This document shows, one piece after another, positions 44,101 through 52,279 of a stretch of DNA of 64,000 nucleotides (positions within the stretch are counted from its first letter, which is position 1; every line of letters begins with the position of its first letter). The DNA is from JADLBR01 sp020847615 (GTDB taxonomy: Bacteria > Verrucomicrobiota > Verrucomicrobiia > JADLBR01). The translations under genes were made by a program, and so were the position numbers. Location of the stretch: contig JAPKHT010000001.1 in the NCBI GenBank assembly GCA_026646655.1, positions 1-64,000 of the forward strand, read 5' to 3'. The notes beneath the pieces were generated by a model that worked only from the letters and a program-made list of their open reading frames with translations, searched no databases and had not been told where the DNA came from.

Positions 44101-45726
44101 TTATTCGAAGGCGAGGCCATCGGTGGTGTGGGGATCGACGTCGAAGAATTCGGGGTAATTGGATGACGTGATGCGGACGCCGCCGATCCGCACGTCGCGG
44201 AAGGTCACATTCCGCACCCGGAAGATGCCGGAGCCGTCCGTGGCGGCCGCCGCCTTTCCCCGGAGGAGGCCCTTGCCGAACTGGCGGTCCACCTCGATGT
44301 TCTCCAACACCAGATCACCCAGGTACCCGACCTTCTCCGGGGCGACCTGCGGTGCGGCGATGCCGTCCCGACCCGAGAAAGGCTTCAGGTTGACGAGGCC
44401 CGGTATGGCGCCCTCGATGCGGATGTTCCGCAGGGTCGTTGTCGATTTACCCCCGTATCCAAAAGGGCGGTAATCGAGGCCCACCTGTGCGGCCACCAGC
44501 CCGTTGTTGTTGCCGAGGCCCGTCCATTCCGGGTGAATGATATCGATATCCTCCAGCAGAGACGCCCCGGAGTTGTAGGTCTTCTCCTCACCGCCCCATC
44601 CGTAGGTGAGGATCGCGCCGTTGTGTCCGGCCCAGAGCACCACGTCGTGCGCGTGGATGGCGAAATTATAGAAGTGGTCGTCCACCGCGCGGAAGAAGCT
44701 GTGGCTGATTTCCGAGCCCTTGCCGACGCGGACCGCGTCATTGTTGCAGTGCCAGCCGAGCAGTTTCACGCGGGTGATCCGGCAGGTTTGCGCGACGATC
44801 CCGTGGCAGGGCGATTCGATGATCGTGACGCCATCGACCCGGCTCGCTTTGCCAAGCCCAACAATGTGGCGATAGGATCGGCCGCGGTGTTCCGGGTGCC
44901 CGTGCCACAGGTAGTGGCGGCCAGAGAGGACCCCGCGCCCGAACAGCCGCTGTCCGGAGAAGCCGGGGGAACCGGATTCCACCAGTCCCTCGACGAAGGC
45001 GCCCCCGGCGAGGTACAGCTGCTGGCCGTCCCCGAGCACGATGCGCCCGTCCTCTTCTATGACGCCGCCGCGCCGGGCGCGCCGCAGATCGTGAAACCCC
45101 GGGGGGATGTAGATGATGCTGGCGCGCCGGAGCACGTCTGGCTCGGCATCGGCAGAATACACGGCCACGCCCGGGTCGCCCGGGGACGGGATCTCTGATT
45201 CCGGCGGGTCGATGAACAGGCACAGCATGTGCCGGATCCAGCCCGCCGATGCCGTCCGGTTGTCCGGTCCGGCGAAGTGAACCGAAAGATAGCGGTCGGG
45301 TGCGTCGACGCGGAAAGTAGCCTCCTTGCCGCCTGCGCCAAGTGTGGCCGCGATCTGCCAGCGCCCCGGTTTCACGCAAACGGACTCTGCGGCGGCCCCA
45401 AAAGTCTTGACCACCCGCACCTGCAGCGGCATGGCGTCAGCCGCGATGCCCAGCGGGACAAACGAGAAAGTGCGTCCCTCGAGCTCCTTGGCGCGGTAAT
45501 CGCCCTCGAATCGCGCGCGCGACATCAGCACCTGGACCTCCCGCTCCTCGCCGGTGCCCGGCCTGACGAACACCCGGTAGGTCTCAGACAGGCCGGATGC
45601 AGGCGGCCACGTCCAGGTTGTCACCCCGGCTCGCGCGCCATCGCCGAGCAGCATCGCCGCCACCCATACGGCCATCCAGAGGCGGTGGGGAGGATGCGCG
45701 CGCCGGGCGGCCATGATGCTGGGCAT
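44101..45726 (-). CDS. Secreted pectin-lyase-fold glycoside hydrolase (GH28/GH49-like)
   Basis: The 541-residue protein has a signal peptide (LWMAVWVAAMLLGDGARA). After a beta-sandwich N-terminal domain (about 40-200) comes a parallel beta-helix with QQLYLAGGAFVEGLVESG, VDGVTIIESPCHGIV, HCNNDAVRVGKGSEIS and FRAVDDHFYNF. The paired aspartates and the N-D...DD spacing recall GH28 polygalacturonases and GH49 dextranases. It is the only enzyme in this part on the minus strand, convergent with the beta-helix gene and terminated against the 44.0 kb palindrome. Alternative starts are ATG 45714 and TTG 45783. Confidence 0.82.
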   Translation of the reverse strand: MPSIMAARRAHPPHRLWMAVWVAAMLLGDGARAGVTTWTWPPASGLSETYRVFVRPGTGEEREVQVLMSRARFEGDYRAKELEGRTFSFVPLGIAADAMPLQVRVVKTFGAAAESVCVKPGRWQIAATLGAGGKEATFRVDAPDRYLSVHFAGPDNRTASAGWIRHMLCLFIDPPESEIPSPGDPGVAVYSADAEPDVLRRASIIYIPPGFHDLRRARRGGVIEEDGRIVLGDGQQLYLAGGAFVEGLVESGSPGFSGQRLFGRGVLSGRHYLWHGHPEHRGRSYRHIVGLGKASRVDGVTIIESPCHGIVAQTCRITRVKLLGWHCNNDAVRVGKGSEISHSFFRAVDDHFYNFAIHAHDVVLWAGHNGAILTYGWGGEEKTYNSGASLLEDIDIIHPEWTGLGNNNGLVAAQVGLDYRPFGYGGKSTTTLRNIRIEGAIPGLVNLKPFSGRDGIAAPQVAPEKVGYLGDLVLENIEVDRQFGKGLLRGKAAAATDGSGIFRVRNVTFRDVRIGGVRITSSNYPEFFDVDPHTTDGLAFE

Positions 45727-46159
45727 GTGGCGTGCGCTTCTTGTTTTCAATATGCCTCCGGAGGCCTCGGCGTTGTCCTGCAAATGGTAGCGTCACGACC
45801 CCCATTCGTCCACTGGCCCGACGCGCTGACCCGAAAATTGCGCATCGCATCCCGTAGCCGAACGCGTGAGCGTTTGGGTGCCAAAGCCTCACGGCGTCGG
45901 CTACATTTTCTACCCCGGCGGTGCCCCGTCTGCGGGGCATGGGATCTAGCTCGAAAATACCGTCGGCTCGCACATAGCGGCCCGGGGACGGTCCGCACTC
46001 CACAGGCCTTCGGCCGAAATCAGGCGACATCCTGGGCCATGGCGGCGCCACGGCACGCGAGGGATTCCCGGGACTTGGGGGGGACAGTGACGGTGGATGG
46101 CGGGGAAGATGGGAATGGCGGATTGTGTTGGGCGTGGCCCATGGCATGCTCGCCTCCCT
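45727..46159. other. Divergent intergenic region
   Basis: This gap separates the minus-strand hydrolase from the + strand esterase and must hold both promoters. One 51-bp nested palindrome is present and is listed separately. I see no clear -35/-10 pair and no convincing gene; the + strand frame that extends the esterase upstream lacks coding character. Confidence 0.5.
45854..45904. repeat. REP-like nested palindrome, copy A
   Basis: Three nested stems fit one cruciform: GTAGCCGA (45854-45861) with TCGGCTAC (45897-45904), CGTGAG (45865-45870) with CTCACG (45888-45893), and TTTGG (45873-45877) with CCAAA (45881-45885). Its left half is repeated near 51562. Two copies in intergenic DNA make a REP-type element more likely than a terminator. 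Confidence 0.7.
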
Positions 46160-47833
46160 ATGACTCCAGTGACGCGCGCGCTCGCCCTCGCTCTGGCCCT
46201 GGTCGCGCCCCTCCGCGCGGCGGAGCCGCTCTCCGGCCAGAAGGCCGATCACCATGGTGTCGCCCTGTATTCGGTGCCGATCTGTGGCGTGGGCGCGGCG
46301 GTCCTTGTCCCGGAGAGGCCCATCACGAGCCGGCCGTGGGTCCTCGCGCCCTCGCTCTACAACATGACCAACGCTCCCGTGGCAAATATGGCGAGGACGC
46401 AACTGGAGCTGGTGAAGCAGGGCTTCCATGTCGTCGCGATCGCGCCGGGCGCGATCCTGGGTGCGCCCGATCCCGAGAAGCGCTGGGATGCCGCCTATCG
46501 GGAGATGACCGGGCGATACGGCATGGCCCGCGAGGTCGTGCTCATGGGCCTGAGCCGCGAGGGCCTCGGCGCGTTGCGCTGGGCGTCCGAGAATCCCGGC
46601 AAGGTCTCGTGCCTCTACCTCGACAAGGCGGTGTGTGATTTCAAGAGCTGGCCGGGCGGAAAACTCGGCAAGGGCAAGGGCAGCCCGGACGATTGGGCGA
46701 GATTGCTGAAGGCCTATGGCTTTGCCGGCGAAGAGGAGGCCATGGCCTACCGGGAGAATCCCGTGGACCTGGGAGAGAGACTCGCCGCGGCGCGCGCTTC
46801 CATCATATATGTCGCCGGCTCGGGCGACGACGTGGTTCCGTACGCCGAGAATGGGTCGGTGCTGCAGAGGTTCTACGAGGGCCGGGGCCTGTTTTTTCGG
46901 CTCATGATGAATGCCGGGGAGGGCCACCATCCGCATGGTTTGGCGGACCCGTCCGAGATCGTGCGCTTCATCCGCATGAACACATACGCCGTGCCGCCCA
47001 CGCATCGCGCCATCGCCTACGGCCCGCATTACAGCCAGGTGCTGGATTTCTGGAAGGCCGAGTCGGCCCGGCCGACCCCGGTGGTGTTCAACATCCACGG
47101 CGGCGGGTGGACCACGGGCACGCGGCGGGACGTCGGGTCACTGGAGGACTATCTGAAAGCGGGCATCTCCGTGGTCTCCATCGATTATCGCTTTATCGCG
47201 CAGGCGGGTGCCGAGGGCATCGAGCCGCCCGTGCGCGGTCCGCTGCACGACGCGGCGCGCGCGCTGCAGTTCGTGCGCAGCAAGGCAGGCGAGTGGGGCC
47301 TGCGCAAGGACCGCATCGGCCTGACCGGTGGCTCCGCGGGCGCATGCTCGTCGCTGTGGCTGGCCTTCCACAAGGACATGGCCGACCCCGCCAGCGCCGA
47401 CCCGGTGGCGCGGGAATCGACGCGCCCTTTCTGCGCGGCGGTTTTCGTGCCACAGACATCCCTCGACCCAAAGCAGATGAAGGAGTGGACGCCGAACAGC
47501 ACCTATGGCGCCCACGCGTTCGGCGTCAAAGGTGGTTTCGCCGCCTTTCTCGAGCGGCGAGAGTCGCTCCTGCCGTGGATCGCCGACTACTCGCCGTATG
47601 CGCTCGCGTCCGCGGATGCGGCGCCCGTGTTCATGTTCTTCGGGGACACGCCGAAGCTGGGGCAGGAGCAGAAGGATCCCACGCACACCTCGAACTTTGG
47701 CGTGAAACTCCAGGAACGCCTGCGTGAGCTGGGCGCGCAGTGCGAGATCGCGTACCCGGGCGCGCCGGACGTGAGTCACCAGAACCCAAGGGACTACCTG
47801 ATAGGCAGACTCAAGGAGGCGGACAGCGAATGA
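46160..47833 (+). CDS. Secreted protein with two alpha/beta-hydrolase domains (putative esterase)
   Basis: The 557-residue product has a signal peptide (ALALALALVAPLRAAE). The N-terminal half is hydrolase-like with MGLSREGLGALRWA (Ser132). The C-terminal half is a clear alpha/beta-hydrolase-3 / esterase domain with oxyanion motif NIHGGGW, nucleophile elbow GGSAGA (Ser392) and a possible late His in PDVSHQNP. It could deacetylate or deacylate a substituted polysaccharide. The stop overlaps the next sulfatase start (ATGA), so esterase and sulfatase are coupled. The first half may be structural, as its motif is not a standard GxSxG. Confidence 0.83.
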   Translation: MTPVTRALALALALVAPLRAAEPLSGQKADHHGVALYSVPICGVGAAVLVPERPITSRPWVLAPSLYNMTNAPVANMARTQLELVKQGFHVVAIAPGAILGAPDPEKRWDAAYREMTGRYGMAREVVLMGLSREGLGALRWASENPGKVSCLYLDKAVCDFKSWPGGKLGKGKGSPDDWARLLKAYGFAGEEEAMAYRENPVDLGERLAAARASIIYVAGSGDDVVPYAENGSVLQRFYEGRGLFFRLMMNAGEGHHPHGLADPSEIVRFIRMNTYAVPPTHRAIAYGPHYSQVLDFWKAESARPTPVVFNIHGGGWTTGTRRDVGSLEDYLKAGISVVSIDYRFIAQAGAEGIEPPVRGPLHDAARALQFVRSKAGEWGLRKDRIGLTGGSAGACSSLWLAFHKDMADPASADPVARESTRPFCAAVFVPQTSLDPKQMKEWTPNSTYGAHAFGVKGGFAAFLERRESLLPWIADYSPYALASADAAPVFMFFGDTPKLGQEQKDPTHTSNFGVKLQERLRELGAQCEIAYPGAPDVSHQNPRDYLIGRLKEADSE

Positions 47834-49179
47834 AAACGTACAGACCCCTCGCCGCAGCCGCGCTGCTCGGTTTCGCGCCGGCGATCTCATGCGCGATCGA
47901 GGCCCAGCCAAACATCCTCGTCTTCTACGTGGACGACATGGGCTGGGCCCAGCCCGGATGCTATGGCGGCAAGATGGCGCCCACGCCGCACATCGATGCG
48001 CTCGCCGCCAGCGGCGTCCGCTTCACCGACGGCTATTCGTCGGGCTGCGTGTGCTCCCCCGGGCGCGTCGGCCTGATGACGGGACGCTATCAGGCGCGCA
48101 CGGGACACGATGCGAATCCGACCCGCGCCGGACGGGAGCTGTTGTTGGCCGAGACGACCATGGCCCAGCGGCTCAAGGCCACCGGCTACACGACGGGCAT
48201 CGTCGGCAAATGGCATCTCGGCGACACCGCGCCAGAGTTCATGCCGCCGGCCCGGGGATTCGATTTTGCCGTGGGCACCGTCGGCAACCTCGGCGAAGGC
48301 AAGGGGCCCTCTTTCTATCGCGGCCACGAGAAGATCGACGAGTTCCCGGGCGCGCCGATCACCTCGCCGGCCTACGCGCGCGAGGCCGAGGCCTTCATCG
48401 GCGCGAACAGGGACAGGACGTGGTTCCTCTGCCTGTCGTTCAACGCCGTGCACTCGCCGCACGTCGCCTCCCCAAAATGGCTCGAGAAGTTTCAGCATCT
48501 CCCGAAGCACGATCAGCAGTACGCCGGTCTCGTCGCGGAAGCCGATGAGGCGATCGGCGCGGTGATGGCGAAGCTGCATGAGCTGAGGCTGGAGGAGGAG
48601 ACACTGATTTTCTTCATCAGCGACAACGGCGGCGCGTACGCCAATGCCGAGATGGGGGGCCTTCGCGGGCACAAGTGGTTCGTCTGGGAGGGTGGCATCC
48701 GCGTGCCCTGGATCGCCTCATGGAAGGGGCGCGTGCCCGGCGGTCGCGTCTCGCGCGAGCCGGTCATCCAGCTGGATGTCCTGCCCACGGCGCTCGCCGC
48801 CGCGGGCGCCGAGGTCGGGCCCGACTGGCAGCTCGACGGCGTCAATCTCCTCCCGTTACTCGAGGGAAAGGTGGAGAGACTCGACCCGCGCGAGCTCTAT
48901 TTTCGCTTTGGCGTCCAATACGCCGTCCGAAAGGCCGAATGGAAGATCGTCAAGGCGGGCAAGGATCTGGAACCGATGCTCGTGAACCTCGCGCGGGACC
49001 CGGGCGAGCAGACCGACCTCTCCGCGCAGTTTCCCGAAAAGAAGCAGGAACTCCAGGCGCTGTTTGATCGGTGGAACGCCTCGATGCGGGCGCCGCGGTG
49101 GGAGGACCTGCGCTGGAATGGCGACGAGAATCGCAAGGGCATGAGGAAGGAGCGCCGAAAGGGGAAGACGGCCGAGTGA
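47830..49179 (+). CDS. Secreted S1-family sulfatase, CSPGR type
   Basis: The 449-residue sulfatase is coupled to the esterase upstream by ATGA. Signal peptide ALLGFAPAISCAIEA; metal site FYVDDMGWAQPG; modification motif CSPGR with Cys75, where Gly replaces the usual Ser/Thr/Ala. GKWHLGDT and ISDNGGAYANAE follow, and RGHKWFVWEGGIRVPW is typical of the family. The C-terminus is short and basic. A hairpin lies just after the stop. Confidence 0.92.
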   Translation: MKTYRPLAAAALLGFAPAISCAIEAQPNILVFYVDDMGWAQPGCYGGKMAPTPHIDALAASGVRFTDGYSSGCVCSPGRVGLMTGRYQARTGHDANPTRAGRELLLAETTMAQRLKATGYTTGIVGKWHLGDTAPEFMPPARGFDFAVGTVGNLGEGKGPSFYRGHEKIDEFPGAPITSPAYAREAEAFIGANRDRTWFLCLSFNAVHSPHVASPKWLEKFQHLPKHDQQYAGLVAEADEAIGAVMAKLHELRLEEETLIFFISDNGGAYANAEMGGLRGHKWFVWEGGIRVPWIASWKGRVPGGRVSREPVIQLDVLPTALAAAGAEVGPDWQLDGVNLLPLLEGKVERLDPRELYFRFGVQYAVRKAEWKIVKAGKDLEPMLVNLARDPGEQTDLSAQFPEKKQELQALFDRWNASMRAPRWEDLRWNGDENRKGMRKERRKGKTAE

Positions 49180-49192
49180 ACGGATGGCTGCT

Positions 49193-49225
49193 AGGAGTTT
49201 GCCGGACGAAGTCCGACAAACTCCT
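49193..49225. repeat. Hairpin after the CSPGR sulfatase
   Basis: Arms AGGAGTTTGCCGGAC (49193-49207) and its complement at 49211-49225 pair over 14 of 15 positions with a GAA loop. It sits 14 bases after a stop codon and could end that transcript. The trinucleotide loop and lack of a T-tract also fit a dispersed REP-type repeat. Confidence 0.6.
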
Positions 49226-49290
49226 GGGGGGTCCGGTCTGGGATATCATCCTCATGGAGTTCCGGGCGACGGGGCGCTAGATAAATTGCC

Positions 49291-49896
49291 ATGAAAGTGA
49301 TCGCCCCGTCCTTCGCCATCCTCGTTGCCGCCTCGCTGTTCGCCCAGGTGGACAAGCGGCTATTGCACGACCGCGATCTGCCGGTCATCGCGGCGCCGGG
49401 TCTCAAGATGGCGCTCACCGGGCCGTTCGCCGTCGCCAAGGGCAAATGGACCCCCGAGGGTGGCGTGCTGAACGTCATCGACATCCCCGAGGAGAAACAC
49501 ATTCCGGTGCTTCATCACAAGGTGGGCCTGTCGGCCGCGACCATCGAGTGCGAGTTCCGATTCGATGGACCGGGCTCATTTCTCGTGGGCTGCGACGGCG
49601 CGGGGCACATCGGGCGCGCCGTGGTGGGCGCGGCGGGCCTCAGCATCGCCGAGGATTCGGTGAAGCCGTCCCACACCCTCGCCAAACTGCCGATGGCGGT
49701 GAAGCCGGGCATCTGGCACGACCTGAGGGTGGAATGGCGGGGCGACCAGATGGCCGCGCGCCTCGACGGCAAGGAACTTCGCGCCCAGCACGCATACCTC
49801 GCGACCCCGAAATCCAGAAGCTGGCTCGCGGCATCGCAGACCGTGAAGATCCGGAACCTCAAGATCAGCGGGGAGCCCGCCCTGTCAAGCCCGTGA
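49291..49896 (+). CDS. Stand-alone concanavalin-like (LamG/DUF1080-type) secreted protein
   Basis: The 201-residue product has a signal peptide (FAILVAASLFAQ) and a single beta-sandwich domain: GPFAVAKGKWTPEGGVLN, ATIECEFRFDGPGSFLVGC and GIWHDLRVEWRGDQMAARLD. The order is that of DUF1080/LamG-like domains, which in this window are also fused to sulfatases at 31295 and 53791. Its stop overlaps the GTG start of the next sulfatase, so it may be a binding partner for that enzyme. No catalytic residues are evident. Confidence 0.82.
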   Translation: MKVIAPSFAILVAASLFAQVDKRLLHDRDLPVIAAPGLKMALTGPFAVAKGKWTPEGGVLNVIDIPEEKHIPVLHHKVGLSAATIECEFRFDGPGSFLVGCDGAGHIGRAVVGAAGLSIAEDSVKPSHTLAKLPMAVKPGIWHDLRVEWRGDQMAARLDGKELRAQHAYLATPKSRSWLAASQTVKIRNLKISGEPALSSP

Positions 49897-51488
49897 AAAT
49901 ACTCATCCCGATCGTCGCCCTGATTTGTGGCCATGCCGCGGCCGCTCAGCCCAACATCATCCTCATCCTTGCCGACGACCTCGGGGCGAAGGAGATCTCT
50001 TGTTACGGCCACGAAGAACACAGGACGCCGAATCTCGACCGCATGGCCGCGGAGGGGGTGCGGTTCGAGACATTCTACGCCAATCCCCTCTGTACCCCGA
50101 CGCGCGTGGCGCTGATGACGGGGCAATACGGCTTCCACAACGGTTTCCTCGGCATGGCGGACCCGGCCTTCAAGCCCGCGCCGGATTCCCCGCAGTCGCA
50201 GATAGGCAATCACTTCACCCACGCCGACCTGCTCAAGTCGCGCGGCTACGCCACCGCGCTAGTCGGCAAGTGGCAACTCTCGGGCGAATTGCCCACGCTC
50301 ATCCGCGATGCGGGCTTCGACGAGTACCGGATGTGGGCCTACGACCACAATCTGCCCGAGGGGGTCAAGCATCCGGCCCACGAGAAGGCGCTGGGCAACG
50401 CCTGCCGCTACTGGCACCCGAGCATCGTCGAGAATGGCAAGTACCTGCCGACGACGCCCAGCGACTACGGCCCCGACCTATTCAACGATTTCGTCATCGA
50501 CTTTGCCCGTCGCCACAAGGACGAACCGTTCTTTGTCTATTACACCTCGGTGCTCACGCACAATCCCCATCTGGAGACGCCCGATCCGGCTCGGCCCGGC
50601 GCGCGCTGGCCCGCGACGTTCAAGTCGAACCTCGAATACCTTGACCATCTCATGGGAGATCTCCTGGCGGCGCTCAAGGCCGAGGGCCTCGATGAGAGGA
50701 CGCTCATCATCTTCATCGGGGACAACGGCACCGGTGGCTCCGGAAAAGGGACCGTAACGGAACTTGGCGCGCGCGTGCCCTGCATCATCCGTGGACCCGG
50801 GGTGAGGCGCGGCGTCGTCTCGCGCGCCGTGGCCGATCTGACCGACATCATGGCCACGCTCGCCGATTTCTCCGGGGCGGAGTTGCCCAAGGATCGGCCC
50901 TTTGACGGGCGCAGCCTCGGCCCCGTCCTGCGCGGCGAGAAAGAGCAGCACCGCGACTGGATCTACGGCCACCTGGATGATGGGCGGGTGCTGCGGGACA
51001 CGCGATGGCTGCTGGAGATCGCCAAGGGTGGCCGGGGCGAGAAGTTCTTCGACTGCGGCGAGAGCCGCGACGGCACCGGCTACAAGGACGTCACAAACTC
51101 CGATGACCCGGAGGTCAAAGCCGCGCGCGCTCGCTTCGCCGAGATACTCGCCTCGATGCCCGAACCGAAGCCCCGGGACGGCCTGACTCCAAAGTCGCAG
51201 GAGCAGATCAAGGGAGAGCGCGGAACCAAGAAGGATAGGAAGAAAGGGGAGGGGGCCCCAGAGGAGCGCGCCTCGCAGCCCGAGGGCAGGTCGGCCGATC
51301 ACCGGGCGGCCCGATTCGGCGCGCGCGACAAGAATGGAGACGGGCTCATCAGCCACGGCGAGTTCATGATCACCCTCGCGGGCAACGACCAGGACGCCGG
51401 CGAGGCCCGCTTCAAGAAACTGGACGCCAACGGCGATGGCAGCCTCACGAGGGAGGAGTTTCTCGGCACCGGAACCAAGCCGAAATAG
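49893..51488 (+). CDS. S1 sulfatase with C-terminal EF-hand pair
   Basis: The 531-residue protein starts at GTG overlapping the previous stop (GTGA). Signal peptide ILIPIVALICGHAAAA; metal site LILADDLGAKEIS; CTPTR with Cys67; FIGDNGTGGSGKG. GKWQLSG replaces GKWHLG, losing that His. After a charged linker (about 435-475) two EF-hand loops occur near the end, DKNGDGLISHGEF and DANGDGSLTREEF, with good calcium-ligand spacing. EF-hands on S1 sulfatases are seen in PVC bacteria and may bind calcium or a calcium-rich matrix. Confidence 0.92.
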   Translation: MKILIPIVALICGHAAAAQPNIILILADDLGAKEISCYGHEEHRTPNLDRMAAEGVRFETFYANPLCTPTRVALMTGQYGFHNGFLGMADPAFKPAPDSPQSQIGNHFTHADLLKSRGYATALVGKWQLSGELPTLIRDAGFDEYRMWAYDHNLPEGVKHPAHEKALGNACRYWHPSIVENGKYLPTTPSDYGPDLFNDFVIDFARRHKDEPFFVYYTSVLTHNPHLETPDPARPGARWPATFKSNLEYLDHLMGDLLAALKAEGLDERTLIIFIGDNGTGGSGKGTVTELGARVPCIIRGPGVRRGVVSRAVADLTDIMATLADFSGAELPKDRPFDGRSLGPVLRGEKEQHRDWIYGHLDDGRVLRDTRWLLEIAKGGRGEKFFDCGESRDGTGYKDVTNSDDPEVKAARARFAEILASMPEPKPRDGLTPKSQEQIKGERGTKKDRKKGEGAPEERASQPEGRSADHRAARFGARDKNGDGLISHGEFMITLAGNDQDAGEARFKKLDANGDGSLTREEFLGTGTKPK

Positions 51489-51943
51489 GACTCCGCTGAT
51501 GCGAGAATTCGATTCTCGCGCAGGGGCGCGGGGACATCGGTGATGGCAGGTCGAAACGAGAATCCCGTAGCCGAACGCGTGAGCGTTGGGCCGCGGGTCG
51601 CCCGAGGACCCTGCAATCCGTGAATGCGCTCACGGTAGCTGGGGCGCCGCTGGGGGTCGCGCGCCTTGGCGCCCTGCTGCTCGCATCGTTCACGATGGCG
51701 CCGGGACTTGCCGCCGAGCCCAGGCCCGTATGCCGAGCCGAGTTTTGTGCCGCGTTCGTCTCGAAGCCCTCGACGGTCGTTGAGGAATCGGATCAACCGA
51801 TGTTGCGGATTCGCTCGACCGGTGGTGGCCCCCTGCTACGTTCCCGCGATGATGGAACGGGTTGAGATGGGGTCGGCGGTCCCCCGGATGGCGGTGGGGG
51901 GCGCTTGTGCCCGCAGGGATGCCGAAGGCAGACTCCCATCCGT
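51489..51943. other. Intergenic region
   Basis: No gene is supported here. The main content is the second copy of the palindromic element (listed separately). A frame from about 51620 encodes a hydrophobic stretch (RLGALLLASFTMAPGLAAEP) that resembles a signal peptide and could be all that is left of another secreted protein, but nothing recognisable follows it. Confidence 0.45.
51562..51640. repeat. REP-like palindrome, copy B
   Basis: The left half is identical over 26 bases to the element at 45849-45874 (core GTAGCCGAACGCGTGAGCG). CGTGAGCG at 51578-51585 pairs with CGCTCACG at 51627-51634. The spacer differs from copy A, as expected for diverged members of one dispersed family. Confidence 0.65.
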
Positions 51944-52279
51944 ATGAGCCACACGATGGCACTTGCGATCGGGTCGCTGTTGGCGGCGATCGCAGCCCCG
52001 TGCGGGTGCGTGGCGGCGGCGCCATCGGCCACACCCAACGTCTTGCTGATCATCAGCGACGATCAGGGGTTTGGCGACTTTGGATTCACCGGCAACGGGC
52101 TGGTCCAGACGCCAAACCTGGACCGCCTCGCGGGAGGGTCTGCCGTGTATCGCAATTTCTGCGTGGCCGCGGCGTGCTCTCCGACCCGCGCGGCGCTGTT
52201 CACGGGGCGCGATCATCTCCTCACCGGGGTGTGGGGCGTGGGCGATCGCGCCGGGCTGCGCGATGACGAGGCGCCATGA
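51944..52279 (+). pseudogene. Truncated S1 sulfatase, N-terminal quarter
   Basis: The 111-codon frame has a signal peptide, LLIISDDQGFGDFGF, and CSPTR with Cys78, then stops after TGRDHLLTGVWGV and LRDDEAP. The intact relative at 31295 has the same run up to NLRDDEV and continues for several hundred residues. The truncated stop overlaps the ATG of the next sulfatase (ATGA), suggesting a deletion that removed the body of the gene yet kept the translational joint. Confidence 0.85.

Noticed and set aside
46097..46159. Upstream extension of the double-hydrolase gene
   Set aside because: The extension would bury the signal peptide; ATG 46160 places it at the N-terminus.
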